NCBI RefSeq assembly: GCF_900233005.1
Contig: NZ_LT960611.1
Span: 2,790,001 to 2,854,000 of the forward strand
DNA length: 64,000 bases
Source of the DNA: Vibrio tapetis subsp. tapetis
Lineage (GTDB): Bacteria; Pseudomonadota; Gammaproteobacteria; Enterobacterales; Vibrionaceae
Reading direction: 5' to 3'
The notes under the pieces were generated by a model, which searched no databases, was not told the DNA's origin, and saw only the letters and a program-made list of their open reading frames with translations. The first letter of the stretch is position 1. Every line of letters begins with the position of its first letter. Shown here one piece after another: positions 39,876 through 51,366 of this stretch. The position numbers were made by a program, and so were the translations under genes.

Positions 39876-40406
39876 ATGGCTCGTAAAAACCAAAAAGCGC
39901 CTTGGGAAGAGGAAGAGGAAATCATCTGGGTAAGTAAAACCGAGATGAAAGAAGACATGGAAGCTCTGCAAGTACTAGGCGAAGAGCTGGTAGGACTAAA
40001 ACCAGCAGTACTGGATAAAATTCCATTGCGCGAAGAGCTTCGTGACGCTATCGATAACGGTCAACGCTTTAAAAATGAAGCGAAACGCCGTCAGCTACAA
40101 TACATCGGAAAGCTAATGCGCTCTGAAGATCCAGAACCTATTCAAGCGGCGCTGGACAAAATTCGCAATAAGCACTCGCAAATGACGGCTGAATTGCATA
40201 AATTGGAGACGCTTCGCGACCGAGTGGTAGAAGAAGGTGACAGCGCTATCGCAGATGTAATCGAACGTTTTCCAAACGCAGATCGTCAGCGTTTGCGACA
40301 GCTTTCTCGTCAAGCGGCAAAAGAAAAGCAAAACAGTAAGCCACCAAAATCTTACCGTGAGATTTTCCAAGTGCTGAAAGGTTTGCTCGACGAAGAGCAA
40401 ATTTAA
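39876..40406 (+). CDS. darP: 50S ribosome assembly factor DarP (YjgA)
   Basis: A 176-residue DUF615 protein (E. coli 183). DarP associates with late 50S precursors and helps form the peptidyl-transferase centre. It is highly charged and helical, with [17 protein letters not shown] near residue 65 and [18 protein letters not shown] near 130. It is a single-gene unit between pmbA (divergent) and tldD (convergent), with a strong terminator. Confidence 0.93.
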   Translation: MARKNQKAPWEEEEEIIWVSKTEMKEDMEALQVLGEELVGLKPAVLDKIPLREELRDAIDNGQRFKNEAKRRQLQYIGKLMRSEDPEPIQAALDKIRNKHSQMTAELHKLETLRDRVVEEGDSAIADVIERFPNADRQRLRQLSRQAAKEKQNSKPPKSYREIFQVLKGLLDEEQI

Positions 40407-40417
40407 TCAGTGTAAAT

Positions 40418-40449
40418 AAAAAAAGCTGCCTTAACTTGGCAGCTTTTTT
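40418..40449. terminator. Bidirectional terminator between darP and tldD
   Basis: AAAAAGCTGCC and GGCAGCTTTTT are perfect 11-base arms with a seven-base loop, flanked by A and T runs on both sides. Confidence 0.9.
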
Positions 40450-40510
40450 ATTGATTTCGAACCTTAACCAGTGCCCATAATATTATGAGCGCGGCTTATG
40501 CTCGCAATGG

Positions 40511-41956
40511 TTACTCAGTACCACCCACCGTAATAGCATCCAGTTTTAGTGTAGGTTGACCAACGCCGACTGGCACACTTTGGCCAGCTTTACCACAAAC
40601 ACCCACGCCACGGTCAATAGATAGGTCATTACCCACCATAGACACCTGCTGCATTGCTTCGATACCTGAACCAACTAACGTAGCGCCTTTTACTGGGCGA
40701 GTAATTTTGCCATCCTCAATCAAGTACGCTTCAGACGTCGAGAAGACGAATTTTCCAGAGGTAATATCCACTTGACCACCACCAAAGTTAGGTGCGTACA
40801 GCCCCTTCTTGACTGTAGAAATGATTTCTTCTGGGCTATGCTCACCAGGCAACATATATGTGTTTGTCATGCGCGGCATAGGTAAGTGTGCATAAGATTC
40901 ACGACGGCCATTTCCCGTAGGTGCAACACCCATCAAACTCGCATTGTGCTTATCTTGCATGTAACCTTTGAGTACACCATTTTCAATCAGCGTATTGTAT
41001 TGCCCCTCAACGCCTTCATCATCGATGTTAATTGAGCCTCGTAAATCCTTTAAGGTGCCATCATCCACAATGGTACAAAGCGGAGACGTGACTTGCTGGC
41101 CAATTTTTCCAGAAAATACCGACGATTCTTTACGATTAAAGTCGCCTTCCAACCCGTGACCTACCGCTTCATGCAATAACACGCCAGGCCAACCACCGCC
41201 TAATACAACCGGCATAGTACCTGCAGGCGCTGCATCTGCTTCTAGATTAACCAAGGCTTGACGAATGGCTTCATCAGCAAAATGATACGCTCGTTGTTCA
41301 CCGGCTTCCGACTCAAGGAAATACTCGTAGCCATAACGGCCACCACCACCTGAACTGCCTCGCTCTCTATTGTCGCCTTTTTGCACTAAAACACTGACCG
41401 ACAAACGCACCAAAGGCCGTACATCCCCAGCATAGGTACCATCCGTTGCAGCAACAAGTATTTGCTCGTAAACACCACTTAAGCTCACGGAGACTTCTTG
41501 AACCATAGGTTCTTTCGTTCGAATGTAAGCATCTAATTGCTTTAGTAGTTCAATTTTTTGTTGTTTCTGCAGGCTTTCAAGTGGGTTAACCGAAGAGTAA
41601 ATGGTTTGGTTACTGGTGCGGTTAAATGTCTTCACTGAGCCCGTTTGGCCTTGCTGCGCAATGCCTCTTGCAGCAATAGCGCTTTGCTTTAGGCTATCCA
41701 GGCTGATTTGATCTGAGTAAGCAAAACCTGTTTTTTCTCCCGTGATGGCTCGGATACCAACACCACGATCAATATTAAAAGAACCATCTTTGATAATGGA
41801 GTCTTCTAGCACCAGCGATTCATGCCAGCTTGATTGAAAGTACAGGTCGGCGTAATCCACATCTCGCGCCGCTATAATACCTAACGTTTTACTGAGGTCT
41901 TTCTCTGTCAGGCCTGTCGGCGCTAGCAACTCTTGCTCTACTAAATTAATCGTCAT
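40511..41956 (-). CDS. tldD: Metalloprotease TldD
   Basis: A 481-residue catalytic subunit (the E. coli length) of the TldD/TldE zinc protease. The zinc motif is HEAVGH at 262-267, in [36 protein letters not shown] and the C-terminal [19 protein letters not shown] are family blocks. It is the last gene of a long minus-strand run starting at mreB, and overlaps the nitrilase-family gene by 11 nt. Confidence 0.96.
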   Translation of the reverse strand: MTINLVEQELLAPTGLTEKDLSKTLGIIAARDVDYADLYFQSSWHESLVLEDSIIKDGSFNIDRGVGIRAITGEKTGFAYSDQISLDSLKQSAIAARGIAQQGQTGSVKTFNRTSNQTIYSSVNPLESLQKQQKIELLKQLDAYIRTKEPMVQEVSVSLSGVYEQILVAATDGTYAGDVRPLVRLSVSVLVQKGDNRERGSSGGGGRYGYEYFLESEAGEQRAYHFADEAIRQALVNLEADAAPAGTMPVVLGGGWPGVLLHEAVGHGLEGDFNRKESSVFSGKIGQQVTSPLCTIVDDGTLKDLRGSINIDDEGVEGQYNTLIENGVLKGYMQDKHNASLMGVAPTGNGRRESYAHLPMPRMTNTYMLPGEHSPEEIISTVKKGLYAPNFGGGQVDITSGKFVFSTSEAYLIEDGKITRPVKGATLVGSGIEAMQQVSMVGNDLSIDRGVGVCGKAGQSVPVGVGQPTLKLDAITVGGTE

Positions 41957-42782
41957 TATTTGGCTCTTCTTTTAATTCAACAACAAAACGTGCATGTTCC
42001 ATCACTGGCATGTCTTGTCTGATTTGTTCTGTTTGTTCCAGCGCTATATCGCATACTGCACTGGTTGGAGATTCATCTAATTCGTGAACAATGTCACCCC
42101 ATGGAGACACGACCATAGAATGACCATGAGTGGTTCGTCCACATGGATGCGTGCCCGCTTGCCCCACACCTATCACCCAACACTGAGTTTCAATAGCTCT
42201 TGCTCGTAATAAAACTTCCCAGTGCGCCTGGCCTGTAACTGCGGTAAATGCCGCAGGAACAACAATTAAGTTAGCCCCTTGTGTTCGCAATTTTTGAAAC
42301 AAACTAGGAAATCTAACATCGTAACAAATGGTTAGGCCACACTTTGCAAATGGCAAGCTGACCGTTGAAACAAAGTCACCCGCTGCAAAGCAATCTGATT
42401 CTCGATAGCTCTTATATGAATCAGCCACGTCTACATCAAACATATGCAGCTTACTATAGTGGCCGACTAATTCTCCCATAGGGGAAAATATCAAACTGGT
42501 TGTGGTGACGTCATTACCTGATTTTATTGGAAAGCTGCCTATATGAAGCCAGCATCCCGCTGATTTGGCGAGTGTAGCCAGTTTGGTTTGAATCTCACCA
42601 CTTCCCAGAGTTTCGGCGTAACGATGGTATTGCTCTCGCCCTGAAAACAACAAGGCATTTTCCGGTGTCGTAACGAATACGGCACCTTGCTTAGTCAGTT
42701 TACACGTCTCGCGCGCAATGTATTCAAAGTTATCTTCAATGTTTGCACCCGACGTCATTTGGATCAGTCCGATTTTTACCAT
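41946..42782 (-). CDS. Carbon-nitrogen hydrolase (nitrilase superfamily)
   Basis: A 278-residue amidase of the nitrilase superfamily, most like the Nit1/omega-amidase-like branch. The catalytic triad is complete: Glu41 (TTPENALLF), Lys111 (YSKLHMFD), Cys153 (ICYDVRFP). I chose ATG at 42782 because an AGGAGG site lies 5 nt upstream and the domain starts there; the frame is open 27 codons further inside yhdP. Nit1-type enzymes remove deaminated glutathione; that substrate here is inference. It is inserted between yhdP and tldD, which are adjacent in E. coli. Confidence 0.9.
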   Translation of the reverse strand: MVKIGLIQMTSGANIEDNFEYIARETCKLTKQGAVFVTTPENALLFSGREQYHRYAETLGSGEIQTKLATLAKSAGCWLHIGSFPIKSGNDVTTTSLIFSPMGELVGHYSKLHMFDVDVADSYKSYRESDCFAAGDFVSTVSLPFAKCGLTICYDVRFPSLFQKLRTQGANLIVVPAAFTAVTGQAHWEVLLRARAIETQCWVIGVGQAGTHPCGRTTHGHSMVVSPWGDIVHELDESPTSAVCDIALEQTEQIRQDMPVMEHARFVVELKEEPNNDD

Positions 42783-42813
42783 TGCCGCCTCCTGCGTCAA
42801 TCTACTCTCGCGG

Positions 42814-45800
42814 TTATTTTTTTTCAGGTACCTTATAGGATCCCTTGCTTCGAGATAACTCATTTACCTGCGGTGAGTCCAACGCTCCTTTCACTTCATA
42901 ACGCACTTGAGTGATCACATCAATAACCGGAGACAGTGCCGTTGTTACTGCAAACACTAAAATAGCCGTTTGAGGGGCAACAGCGAAGGCAGAGATAACA
43001 GGGATACCCGACGTTAAGTCAGGAGTAAATTCAACTTCCGCATCCACTTGTTGAGTCCGCAAGTCGGCTAGACCTCGAATACTCATATTGCCGGCCACCG
43101 CATCCATCTCAATGTCGTTAGTAACAAACACGCCATTTTCGATGACTCCAGAACCTGAAATACTATTAAACGCCATGCCTTTATCGAACACACCAGTAAA
43201 ATCGAGCTGCATTTTCCTTAAAATAGAATCTAAGCTAAACAAGCCCATTAAACGAGCGGCACCGCTAACATCAGAAATAATACCACTGCCCAATTTCGAA
43301 TTTATATCGCCATTTAAGGTTTCAACTTGCGGGCTCCAAGGAGAGCCAGTCCAATTTAAGGATGAATTCATCTCAAACGGCGCCTTTTGGATGCCAGAAG
43401 TAATCCCAAAACGCTCCATTAGATCAGTATTATTGTCGCCTGACATAGCAAACTCAAAATGCGACTGATTGTCTTCGTCAGATAATTTCCACCAGCCACT
43501 TGCATCAAACTTATTGGCGCCACTGCGTAGAGATATTTTGTCCCAAACTAAGCGATCACCTTGACGCTGAAAGTCCACATTCACTTTGCCAACTTTGTAA
43601 CCCTGAAACCAAAAATCATCGATCGACAACGTCAGGTTAGGTAAAGTCTGATGCAAGTGACGATCAAGGGCTGTAACTAACTCTCGTGGTTTCGCTTGTT
43701 CTGGCTCGACATTGGTGATCGATTGTTCCTCGCCAAGTTGTTTGGCTTGTTGCTCATCAAGAGCAGGAACGTATATTTGCAAATGTTCTAACGCAACGGC
43801 TAAATCGTAAGGTTCCAAATAGTTGGCGCGCCCTTTGACTTCAGCACTATCAAGATCAACTCTCCACGCTAGATTTTTCTTTCGTGCTTTGAATTCCATT
43901 TCATGCCAGTCGATACCAGCAAATACTAAGGTTGGCACGCTGAGATCCACTTTAGTGGGCATTGGCAACTCAGGCATACTTAACTCGCTAACGAGCTGTT
44001 CAGGCCCACTGACTGGCCCTACGAATAACTCAAACCATTCATCTAAGTTAAATTTATTCGTCCGCACTGACATGCTGTGCCCAACGATAGGACTGGTTTT
44101 AAAAGCACCATTACCCACGACTAAGTTTGTCGCTGAAAATACCGGAGTATTGTCACTAATATCGATCTCGGCTTGATACTTAACTGCAGGTAACTGTAGT
44201 CGCCCAGAAAGCGTCTGTTGATTTCCAGAGACTTGAAGCTGAGCCTGACCTTTCTTTCCTACTTGTTGATTTAGCGGGGCAGGATACTGACTCGCTAAAT
44301 ACTGCATTTTCGCTTTCGCATCAATTTGGTAGGTAAATCCAACGTCATCCAATTGCAAGTCAATCCCCATCGTCCAGGGAGCATGTCCTTGAACACGTTT
44401 AACCCAGTTTTCACCCACATAAGGCGCCAATGGTTCAACTTCCCAATCACCAATTGTGTCTATATTTACCGTGTATTTTTTTCCTTCCGACTCCCCTTTA
44501 AAGTCTAAGGCGATCGATTGTTCCAAAAGCTGAGCGGTTAACCCTGACGCCTTCACCACGTCATCATCAAATTCGATACGACCAGAAGCTTGCTCTAGTA
44601 TCATTTCAGGTGTTTTTATATGGATATGATTGTTGTCTAAATCGGCCCAGCCCCATGCTCGACTATCATCTCCATCAAACGGAATATTGAGTTGGAACTC
44701 AGACGTGACATTTCCTGTGACATCGATTGCCGTCAAGGCCGCACCTACCGAGTCTATCAGTGGTGTTGCCATCATATAATCACGAACATCTCGGCCTTGC
44801 GCTTTCGCTTTGGCTTCAATCTCTATATGCCCACCTTCGCCTAAATCGGGAATCCGGCCAGTAATTCGACGGGCTCTGACATCCATTAGTTGTGCGCTAC
44901 GAGAATCCAAGTGCATTTCTGCATTTTGGAACAGCAAGTCTAGCTGCAAATCAGTGATTAATGGCCAGGCCGTATCAAAACCAAACTTGGCTTCTTTCAA
45001 GTTCACTAACGCTTGGAACATGCCATTGTTATCTGGATAAGGGAACTGAGCCAATTCACCAAACCACAATAGTTTCGCTGTTTTCGCCTTGCCACCTTGA
45101 ATTGCAGTGGAGAGGTAATCAGTAAGATCTTGCCCTAGTGCTAATGTTGGTAAATAACGCCATGTTTCACTGACATTAAATGCGTCAGCTTCAGCATAAA
45201 ATGATAGGAATGAGTTCCCTTCGTAAGGAAAATCTAGCTTGAATGCACCTAGAATTTGTAAGTCAGGTGTCGCGGCTGTTACTTTATCAGCCCAAAGAGA
45301 CCAGCCTTTATCATCATGTTCAAACACGATGTCTACTTGCCCTTGCTTAATTTTCAACGGCGCTTGAAATACATCACCGTAAGGCAAGACATCATCGACT
45401 AAGTTTAATTGAGCATTAATTTGACTAGTGCTGCCTGATATCGAGGCTTGTAACAAGTGTACTTCAGGAAGGAGCTCCCACTGCTTCATATTGCCACCAG
45501 ATAGCTCCGTGGAAAAACGTAAGCTTTCTAGCGAGCCTTCCATGCTGACTCGAATGTCTTCAAGTTCACCACCAAGCTCCACTTCTTCCAGCCATGACGT
45601 TAATTCTTGAGCTTGAGGAAGCCAGTGTCCTATAGGTATCAAAGTACCTATATCCAGTTCTGAAGCATTAAGAACCCAACGTTCTGGCTGCCAATTAAAG
45701 GCGACATCCAGTGATGGCCAAGAAGTATCGTCGGTACGAATACCTAACTCATGACCGTTTACCTGCCATCCATTCTCACTAGGCTTTAGGATCAGAATGC

Positions 45801-46692
45801 CTTTATCAATCGATAGCTGGTGATCTTTATGCTTGCTCCAAGTCAATTCAGACGGCAATAACTCAACGTAGGCATCGATCGGCTCACCTTTATCAAGAGT
45901 AAACCAGGAGTTAAAGCTCACAATACCGGCATCAATGCCCGTTTCGTTTTTGAGGTAACGAGTTAGCCAAGGCGTGACTTGCAAACTATCTGCCGCAATG
46001 AAGAACTCGCCACTGAGCTTAGATAAGTCATCCGTTTCTTCAAAATCAACTTGAACAGAGAGGCTGTTAATATCGGTATTAGCAATGCTTACTACGCCAT
46101 CACCACGGTGGCGTTTATTTTGATTACGCCAATTGAGTGACTCAATATCAATTGTTTTCACTTCGCCAGTAAAGGTTTGGAAACTGACTTGAGAGTCTTC
46201 CAAAGAAAAATTAGTCAGCTGATGCAAAAGTAATTGCTGTAAGTCGAACAAAACCTCTGGGGAGCTAGACAAAGACTTTTTAGCGGGACCAAGCGTCGTG
46301 TCGCTATTTTCCGGCAACCATTGGATTTTGCTGATATCAAGGTTTAAACCACTGACACGAAGTGTAGACACGGTTGGAGTCAATTGCAGCACGGTTTGAA
46401 TGAGGTCTATTTCAATCTCTACACCATCAAGGGCAATCGTTGTTTTATCCCGATCGGGAAGTACTGCTTGTAAGCCCTGTAAAGAGATAAACGGATGTGT
46501 ATTGCGCCAATACCCTTGAACATCTGATATCTGAAAGTTAATGCCAGTAGAGCTACTGACCCATTGTTCTATCTCTGATTGATATTGATTCAGGCGCGGC
46601 AACGCCACCCGTAAAGCAGTAACGGTGACCGCGAGGATCACCATTACAATTACAAGGCTACTAAGTACAAACCGCCAAAAGCGAACTAGCAT
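42814..46692 (-). CDS. yhdP: AsmA-like inter-membrane lipid transport protein YhdP
   Basis: A 1292-residue protein (E. coli 1266) with a single N-terminal membrane anchor (about 8-30) and a long periplasmic beta-strand body (DUF3971 early, AsmA-like C-terminal domain about 1050-1270). YhdP, TamB and YdbH are reported as redundant bridges for phospholipid transport to the outer membrane. The end is GLADLRTQQVDAEVEFTPD followed by a hydrophobic segment and KGSYKVPEKK. It lies between rng and the nitrilase gene, in the mre operon direction. Confidence 0.93.
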   Translation of the reverse strand: MLVRFWRFVLSSLVIVMVILAVTVTALRVALPRLNQYQSEIEQWVSSSTGINFQISDVQGYWRNTHPFISLQGLQAVLPDRDKTTIALDGVEIEIDLIQTVLQLTPTVSTLRVSGLNLDISKIQWLPENSDTTLGPAKKSLSSSPEVLFDLQQLLLHQLTNFSLEDSQVSFQTFTGEVKTIDIESLNWRNQNKRHRGDGVVSIANTDINSLSVQVDFEETDDLSKLSGEFFIAADSLQVTPWLTRYLKNETGIDAGIVSFNSWFTLDKGEPIDAYVELLPSELTWSKHKDHQLSIDKGILILKPSENGWQVNGHELGIRTDDTSWPSLDVAFNWQPERWVLNASELDIGTLIPIGHWLPQAQELTSWLEEVELGGELEDIRVSMEGSLESLRFSTELSGGNMKQWELLPEVHLLQASISGSTSQINAQLNLVDDVLPYGDVFQAPLKIKQGQVDIVFEHDDKGWSLWADKVTAATPDLQILGAFKLDFPYEGNSFLSFYAEADAFNVSETWRYLPTLALGQDLTDYLSTAIQGGKAKTAKLLWFGELAQFPYPDNNGMFQALVNLKEAKFGFDTAWPLITDLQLDLLFQNAEMHLDSRSAQLMDVRARRITGRIPDLGEGGHIEIEAKAKAQGRDVRDYMMATPLIDSVGAALTAIDVTGNVTSEFQLNIPFDGDDSRAWGWADLDNNHIHIKTPEMILEQASGRIEFDDDVVKASGLTAQLLEQSIALDFKGESEGKKYTVNIDTIGDWEVEPLAPYVGENWVKRVQGHAPWTMGIDLQLDDVGFTYQIDAKAKMQYLASQYPAPLNQQVGKKGQAQLQVSGNQQTLSGRLQLPAVKYQAEIDISDNTPVFSATNLVVGNGAFKTSPIVGHSMSVRTNKFNLDEWFELFVGPVSGPEQLVSELSMPELPMPTKVDLSVPTLVFAGIDWHEMEFKARKKNLAWRVDLDSAEVKGRANYLEPYDLAVALEHLQIYVPALDEQQAKQLGEEQSITNVEPEQAKPRELVTALDRHLHQTLPNLTLSIDDFWFQGYKVGKVNVDFQRQGDRLVWDKISLRSGANKFDASGWWKLSDEDNQSHFEFAMSGDNNTDLMERFGITSGIQKAPFEMNSSLNWTGSPWSPQVETLNGDINSKLGSGIISDVSGAARLMGLFSLDSILRKMQLDFTGVFDKGMAFNSISGSGVIENGVFVTNDIEMDAVAGNMSIRGLADLRTQQVDAEVEFTPDLTSGIPVISAFAVAPQTAILVFAVTTALSPVIDVITQVRYEVKGALDSPQVNELSRSKGSYKVPEKK

Positions 46693-46712
46693 GGAAGTTA
46701 AACTGACCCCAT

Positions 46713-48182
46713 TTACATCATCACGACATCAAATTGTTCTTGAATATACAACGGCTCAACTTGAATTTTCACTTGTTTACCAATGAAAACTTCTAACTCA
46801 GCAAGCGCATGGGATTCATCTCCCTCAAGAGCTTCAGCGACCGCAGGGCAAGCATAAACAACGAAATTATCGGCATCATACGCTCGGTTGACTCGAGTCA
46901 CTTCACGTAAAATTTCATAACATACCGACTCCACCGTCTTCACGCTGCCACGACCTTCACAAGTAGGACAACTCGAACAGAGCACATGTTCAATACTTTC
47001 ACGTGTTCTTTTACGAGTCATTTCCACTAAACCAAGCTGAGTAAAGCCATTTATGTTGGTTTTTACTCTGTCGTGAGAAAGGGCTATCTCTAATGAGGAA
47101 ACAACTCGTTTACGGTGCTCTTCCGACATCATATCGATAAAGTCGATAATGATAATACCACCGAGGTTACGTAACCTAAGTTGTCTTGCGATCGCTTGAG
47201 TCGCTTCAACGTTGGTATTAAATATCGTTTCTTCTAGATTTCGTCTGCCAACAAACGCACCAGTATTGATGTCGACTGTCGTCATGGCTTCTGTTTGGTC
47301 GATGATTAAATAACCACCTGACTTCAATCCAACTTTACGCTCAAGTGAACGTTGGATTTCATTTTCCGTGTCGTACATGTCGAAGATGGGTTTATCACCC
47401 TCATACAGCTCTAAATTCTCAGTTAACTCAGGGACAAACTCAGAAGTGAATTCTTTCAGTGTTTCAAATACTAAGCGAGAGTCAATTTGTATGCGGTCTA
47501 GTTCAGTACCGACAAAGTCTCGTATTATGCGTTGTGCAAGCCCAAGCTCACCATAAAGCATGGTGCGGGTTTTATTTTTCGCACGACGCTCAATTACTTT
47601 TGTCCATAGGCGCTTTAAAAAAGCAGCATCTTGAGCGAGTTCTTTTTCATCCGCGCCTTCCGCTGCGGTACGAATGATAAAACCACCATTTTCGTCGCAG
47701 TAATCCGCAACCGTTTTCTTCAAACGATTACGCTCTTTTTCACTTTCGATTCGCTGAGACACGCCAACATGGCTTGCTCCAGGCATAAATACTAAGTAGC
47801 GAGAAGGCAGAGTGATATCCGTGGTAAGGCGAGCGCCTTTCGTGCCTAGAGGGTCTTTAACGACTTGGACAACAATATCTTGCCCTTGACGGACTAACTC
47901 GGATATATCACGAACTTGAAACTGTTTTTTCTCATTTTCAGCCACACACTCAGTGTGTGGTACGATATCGGACGCGTGTAAAAATGCAGCCTTATCTAAA
48001 CCAATATCAACAAATGCAGCCTGCATGCCCGGTAAAACTCGGCTCACTCGCCCTTTGTAGATATTGCCAACAATGCCCCGGCGAGATTCACGTTCAATAT
48101 GAACTTCTTGTAAGATTCCACCTACGATCATCGCTACCCGTGTTTCACTCGGTGTAACGTTAATTAACAACTCTGCACTCAT
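46713..48182 (-). CDS. rng: Ribonuclease G
   Basis: A 489-residue endoribonuclease (E. coli 489) that matures the 5' end of 16S rRNA and degrades some mRNAs. The S1 domain is at about 38-120 (GNIYKGRVSRVLPGMQAAFVD). The catalytic aspartates Asp304 (TTVDINTGAF) and Asp347 (IIIIDFIDM) are at the E. coli positions. The zinc link CSSCPTCEGRG near residue 405 is present. It lies downstream of maf with a 15-nt gap. Confidence 0.97.
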   Translation of the reverse strand: MSAELLINVTPSETRVAMIVGGILQEVHIERESRRGIVGNIYKGRVSRVLPGMQAAFVDIGLDKAAFLHASDIVPHTECVAENEKKQFQVRDISELVRQGQDIVVQVVKDPLGTKGARLTTDITLPSRYLVFMPGASHVGVSQRIESEKERNRLKKTVADYCDENGGFIIRTAAEGADEKELAQDAAFLKRLWTKVIERRAKNKTRTMLYGELGLAQRIIRDFVGTELDRIQIDSRLVFETLKEFTSEFVPELTENLELYEGDKPIFDMYDTENEIQRSLERKVGLKSGGYLIIDQTEAMTTVDINTGAFVGRRNLEETIFNTNVEATQAIARQLRLRNLGGIIIIDFIDMMSEEHRKRVVSSLEIALSHDRVKTNINGFTQLGLVEMTRKRTRESIEHVLCSSCPTCEGRGSVKTVESVCYEILREVTRVNRAYDADNFVVYACPAVAEALEGDESHALAELEVFIGKQVKIQVEPLYIQEQFDVVMM

Positions 48183-48197
48183 GGCGCGCCTCTATTA

Positions 48198-48776
48198 TTA
48201 TTTTATAAAATTCTGTAAGAGCTGGTCTGTTTCCATTAGTGGTAATCCAACAACAGCGTGATAACTGCCATCTATACGCGCGACAAAGCGCCCACCAATC
48301 CCTTGAATGCCATAACTTCCAGCTTTATCACACGGCTCCCCGGTCTGCCAATAGTTTATCATTTCTTGGCGAGAGAGCGTTTTGAACCAAACTTGAGTTT
48401 CAACCAATACTGTCTGAGATGTATCTCGATCTTTAACCGTAACCGCCGTCATGACTTGATGCTGACGATTTGAAAGCCGAGTTAGCATCTGGATGCTGTG
48501 CTCGCAGTCGAGCGGCTTTTCCAAGACTTCACCATCGACAACCACGATCGTGTCGGATCCGATAACTACGGTATTTTCATCATGCGATAACTGTAGACCT
48601 GCTTGCGCTTTTTCTCTTGATAATCGGCACACGTAGTCAGATGCAATTTCATTCTTTTGCTGTTGCTCTTCGATATCAGGCACCACAATATCAAAAGGAT
48701 GCCCTAAAAAAGACAACAGCTCTTTACGCCGAGGAGAACCTGACGCAAGCAAAAGTTTGCGATGATATGTACTCAT
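48198..48776 (-). CDS. yhdE: Maf-family nucleotide pyrophosphatase YhdE (dTTP/UTPase)
   Basis: A 192-residue Maf protein that hydrolyses non-canonical or excess nucleoside triphosphates; the YhdE type prefers dTTP and UTP. The signature ASGSPRRKELL is at about 11-21. The catalytic block is VIGSDTIVVVDGEVLEKP, and GSYGIQGIGGRFVARIDGSYHAV is typical. It is located between mreD and rng as in E. coli, which is why I choose YhdE over the paralogue YceF. Confidence 0.94.
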   Translation of the reverse strand: MSTYHRKLLLASGSPRRKELLSFLGHPFDIVVPDIEEQQQKNEIASDYVCRLSREKAQAGLQLSHDENTVVIGSDTIVVVDGEVLEKPLDCEHSIQMLTRLSNRQHQVMTAVTVKDRDTSQTVLVETQVWFKTLSRQEMINYWQTGEPCDKAGSYGIQGIGGRFVARIDGSYHAVVGLPLMETDQLLQNFIK

Positions 48777-48793
48777 ATGGTCACTCTTCTAAG

Positions 48794-49282
48794 TTAGCGA
48801 ATATGCCAATGACGCCTAACTCGGCGTAATAACAAAAAGACCCAAGGCCACAGTATGCAGTTAACTAAAGCTGCCCAAAGCGATAGAGGGTTAAACGTAA
48901 CATCTTGAATGAGATATTCGCCTAAAAACTCTAACACTTCAGCCAATGCTGTCAGTAAACCGATAACGACCGCTTGCTGCCACAATGCCATATTGCGTAA
49001 AACAAGGAAGTTAAGTGCAACCAGATAGACGGTGATCGACATCATCATGCCGCGCACGCCTAAGGTTGAACCTATCAATAAGTCCCAAAGCAAGCCCAGT
49101 ATCAACGCCGTTCCTACGTTCACTCGATGCGGCAGTGCAAGCACCCAATAGAAAACAATGAGCAGCAACCAGGCCGGGCGGAAGATCTCCAACATACCGG
49201 GCCAAGGTATCGCTTGAAATATTAGGGCGATAAAGAATGTCGCCCAAATAACCATCCGACCTTTAAATACTCTATTCGCCAT
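48794..49282 (-). CDS. mreD: Rod shape-determining protein MreD
   Basis: A 162-residue inner-membrane protein (the E. coli length) with five to six hydrophobic segments. It is part of the elongasome scaffold with MreB and MreC. GLLWDLLIGSTLGVRGMMMS in the middle is the best conserved block. It overlaps mreC by 11 nt. Confidence 0.93.
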   Translation of the reverse strand: MANRVFKGRMVIWATFFIALIFQAIPWPGMLEIFRPAWLLLIVFYWVLALPHRVNVGTALILGLLWDLLIGSTLGVRGMMMSITVYLVALNFLVLRNMALWQQAVVIGLLTALAEVLEFLGEYLIQDVTFNPLSLWAALVNCILWPWVFLLLRRVRRHWHIR

Positions 49283-50138
49283 CGGTCTCAGCCTCTAAAT
49301 TTAAGTCGACTTGACGCCCTTCATTCGGCCAAACTAATAATAAGTATCTCAGTCTTTCAAACTCCACCACTGGTTTTGCGATGATTGAGGCAAACTGACA
49401 ACGATTGTCTCGCTCTACTTCAGATACGTACGCGACAGGATAACCTTCGGGGTAACGTCCACCTAAACCAGAAGTAACCAACAGATCCCCTTCTTCGATT
49501 TCAGTGCTACTTGGAATGTGTTCGAGCTGAATCTTATCAATGCTGCCATTGCCAGAGCCAATCACTCGAATATCATTTCTGACCACTTGAACGGGAATAG
49601 AACTGTTAGCATCAGTGATCAGCAATACTCGGCTGTTATGCGCTGCGACAAAGGTAACTTGGCCAACGATGCCTTTTTCATTAATGACTGGCTGCCCTTG
49701 ATAAACACCATCAATTAAACCTTTGTCGATCACCACTTGATGTCGATAAGGAGAAGAGTCTACTGCCATTACTTCCGTAACCACTTTCTTTTCATCACGT
49801 ACAAACGGAGAATCTAGAAGCTTACGTAAACGCTTATTTTCTTCACGATACTGATCAAGTAAAAGCATATCGCTTTTTAACCTGAGCACTTCGCGTTTTA
49901 GTGTTTGATTGGAGGTCACCAGAGTTTCACGAGTGTGGAACCGGCCATAGACGCCGTCAAACATACTGCGAGGTAAGTTTGCCGCATATTGAATGGGTGC
50001 AACAAGGCTATTTAAAAAATAGCGTACATTTGAAAATGCATCTAAACGACTATCAGCCAGCATTAGGCTGGCTGATAGAACAATGGCAAAAAACAAACGC
50101 AATTGCAGAGAAGGTCCTCTGCCAAAAATCGGTTTCAT
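49272..50138 (-). CDS. mreC: Rod shape-determining protein MreC
   Basis: A 288-residue protein with one membrane segment (about 13-30), a periplasmic coiled coil (about 65-112), and two beta-barrel domains. MreC links MreB to RodA/PBP2 in the elongasome. The conserved block is GQPVINEKGIVGQVTFVAAHNSRVLLITDANSSIPV. It is shorter than E. coli MreC (367), which has a long variable tail. Confidence 0.94.
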   Translation of the reverse strand: MKPIFGRGPSLQLRLFFAIVLSASLMLADSRLDAFSNVRYFLNSLVAPIQYAANLPRSMFDGVYGRFHTRETLVTSNQTLKREVLRLKSDMLLLDQYREENKRLRKLLDSPFVRDEKKVVTEVMAVDSSPYRHQVVIDKGLIDGVYQGQPVINEKGIVGQVTFVAAHNSRVLLITDANSSIPVQVVRNDIRVIGSGNGSIDKIQLEHIPSSTEIEEGDLLVTSGLGGRYPEGYPVAYVSEVERDNRCQFASIIAKPVVEFERLRYLLLVWPNEGRQVDLNLEAETDGE

Positions 50139-50171
50139 CGCCTTTACCTACGCGGTGAACGTAAAAAAGCG

Positions 50172-51224
<1,053 letters not shown>

Positions 51225-51265
51225 TCATCCTGAGAGCATTAGAAGACATAAAATTGCATTAAATG

Positions 51266-51300
51266 TACCAATGCCTTGCGTTATCAGCAAGGCATTGGTA
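51266..51300 (-). terminator. Strong hairpin terminator after mshQ
   Basis: TACCAATGCCTTGC and GCAAGGCATTGGTA are perfect 14-base arms with a seven-base loop. On the minus strand CATTTAATGCAATTTT follows. It ends the msh operon before the mreB promoter region. Confidence 0.8.
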
Positions 51301-51366
51301 GGTAAACATGGGCTGAATCTCGCTTTTTCTTGCAGATTCTTTACATAAGGGCAGAAATAACCAGTT

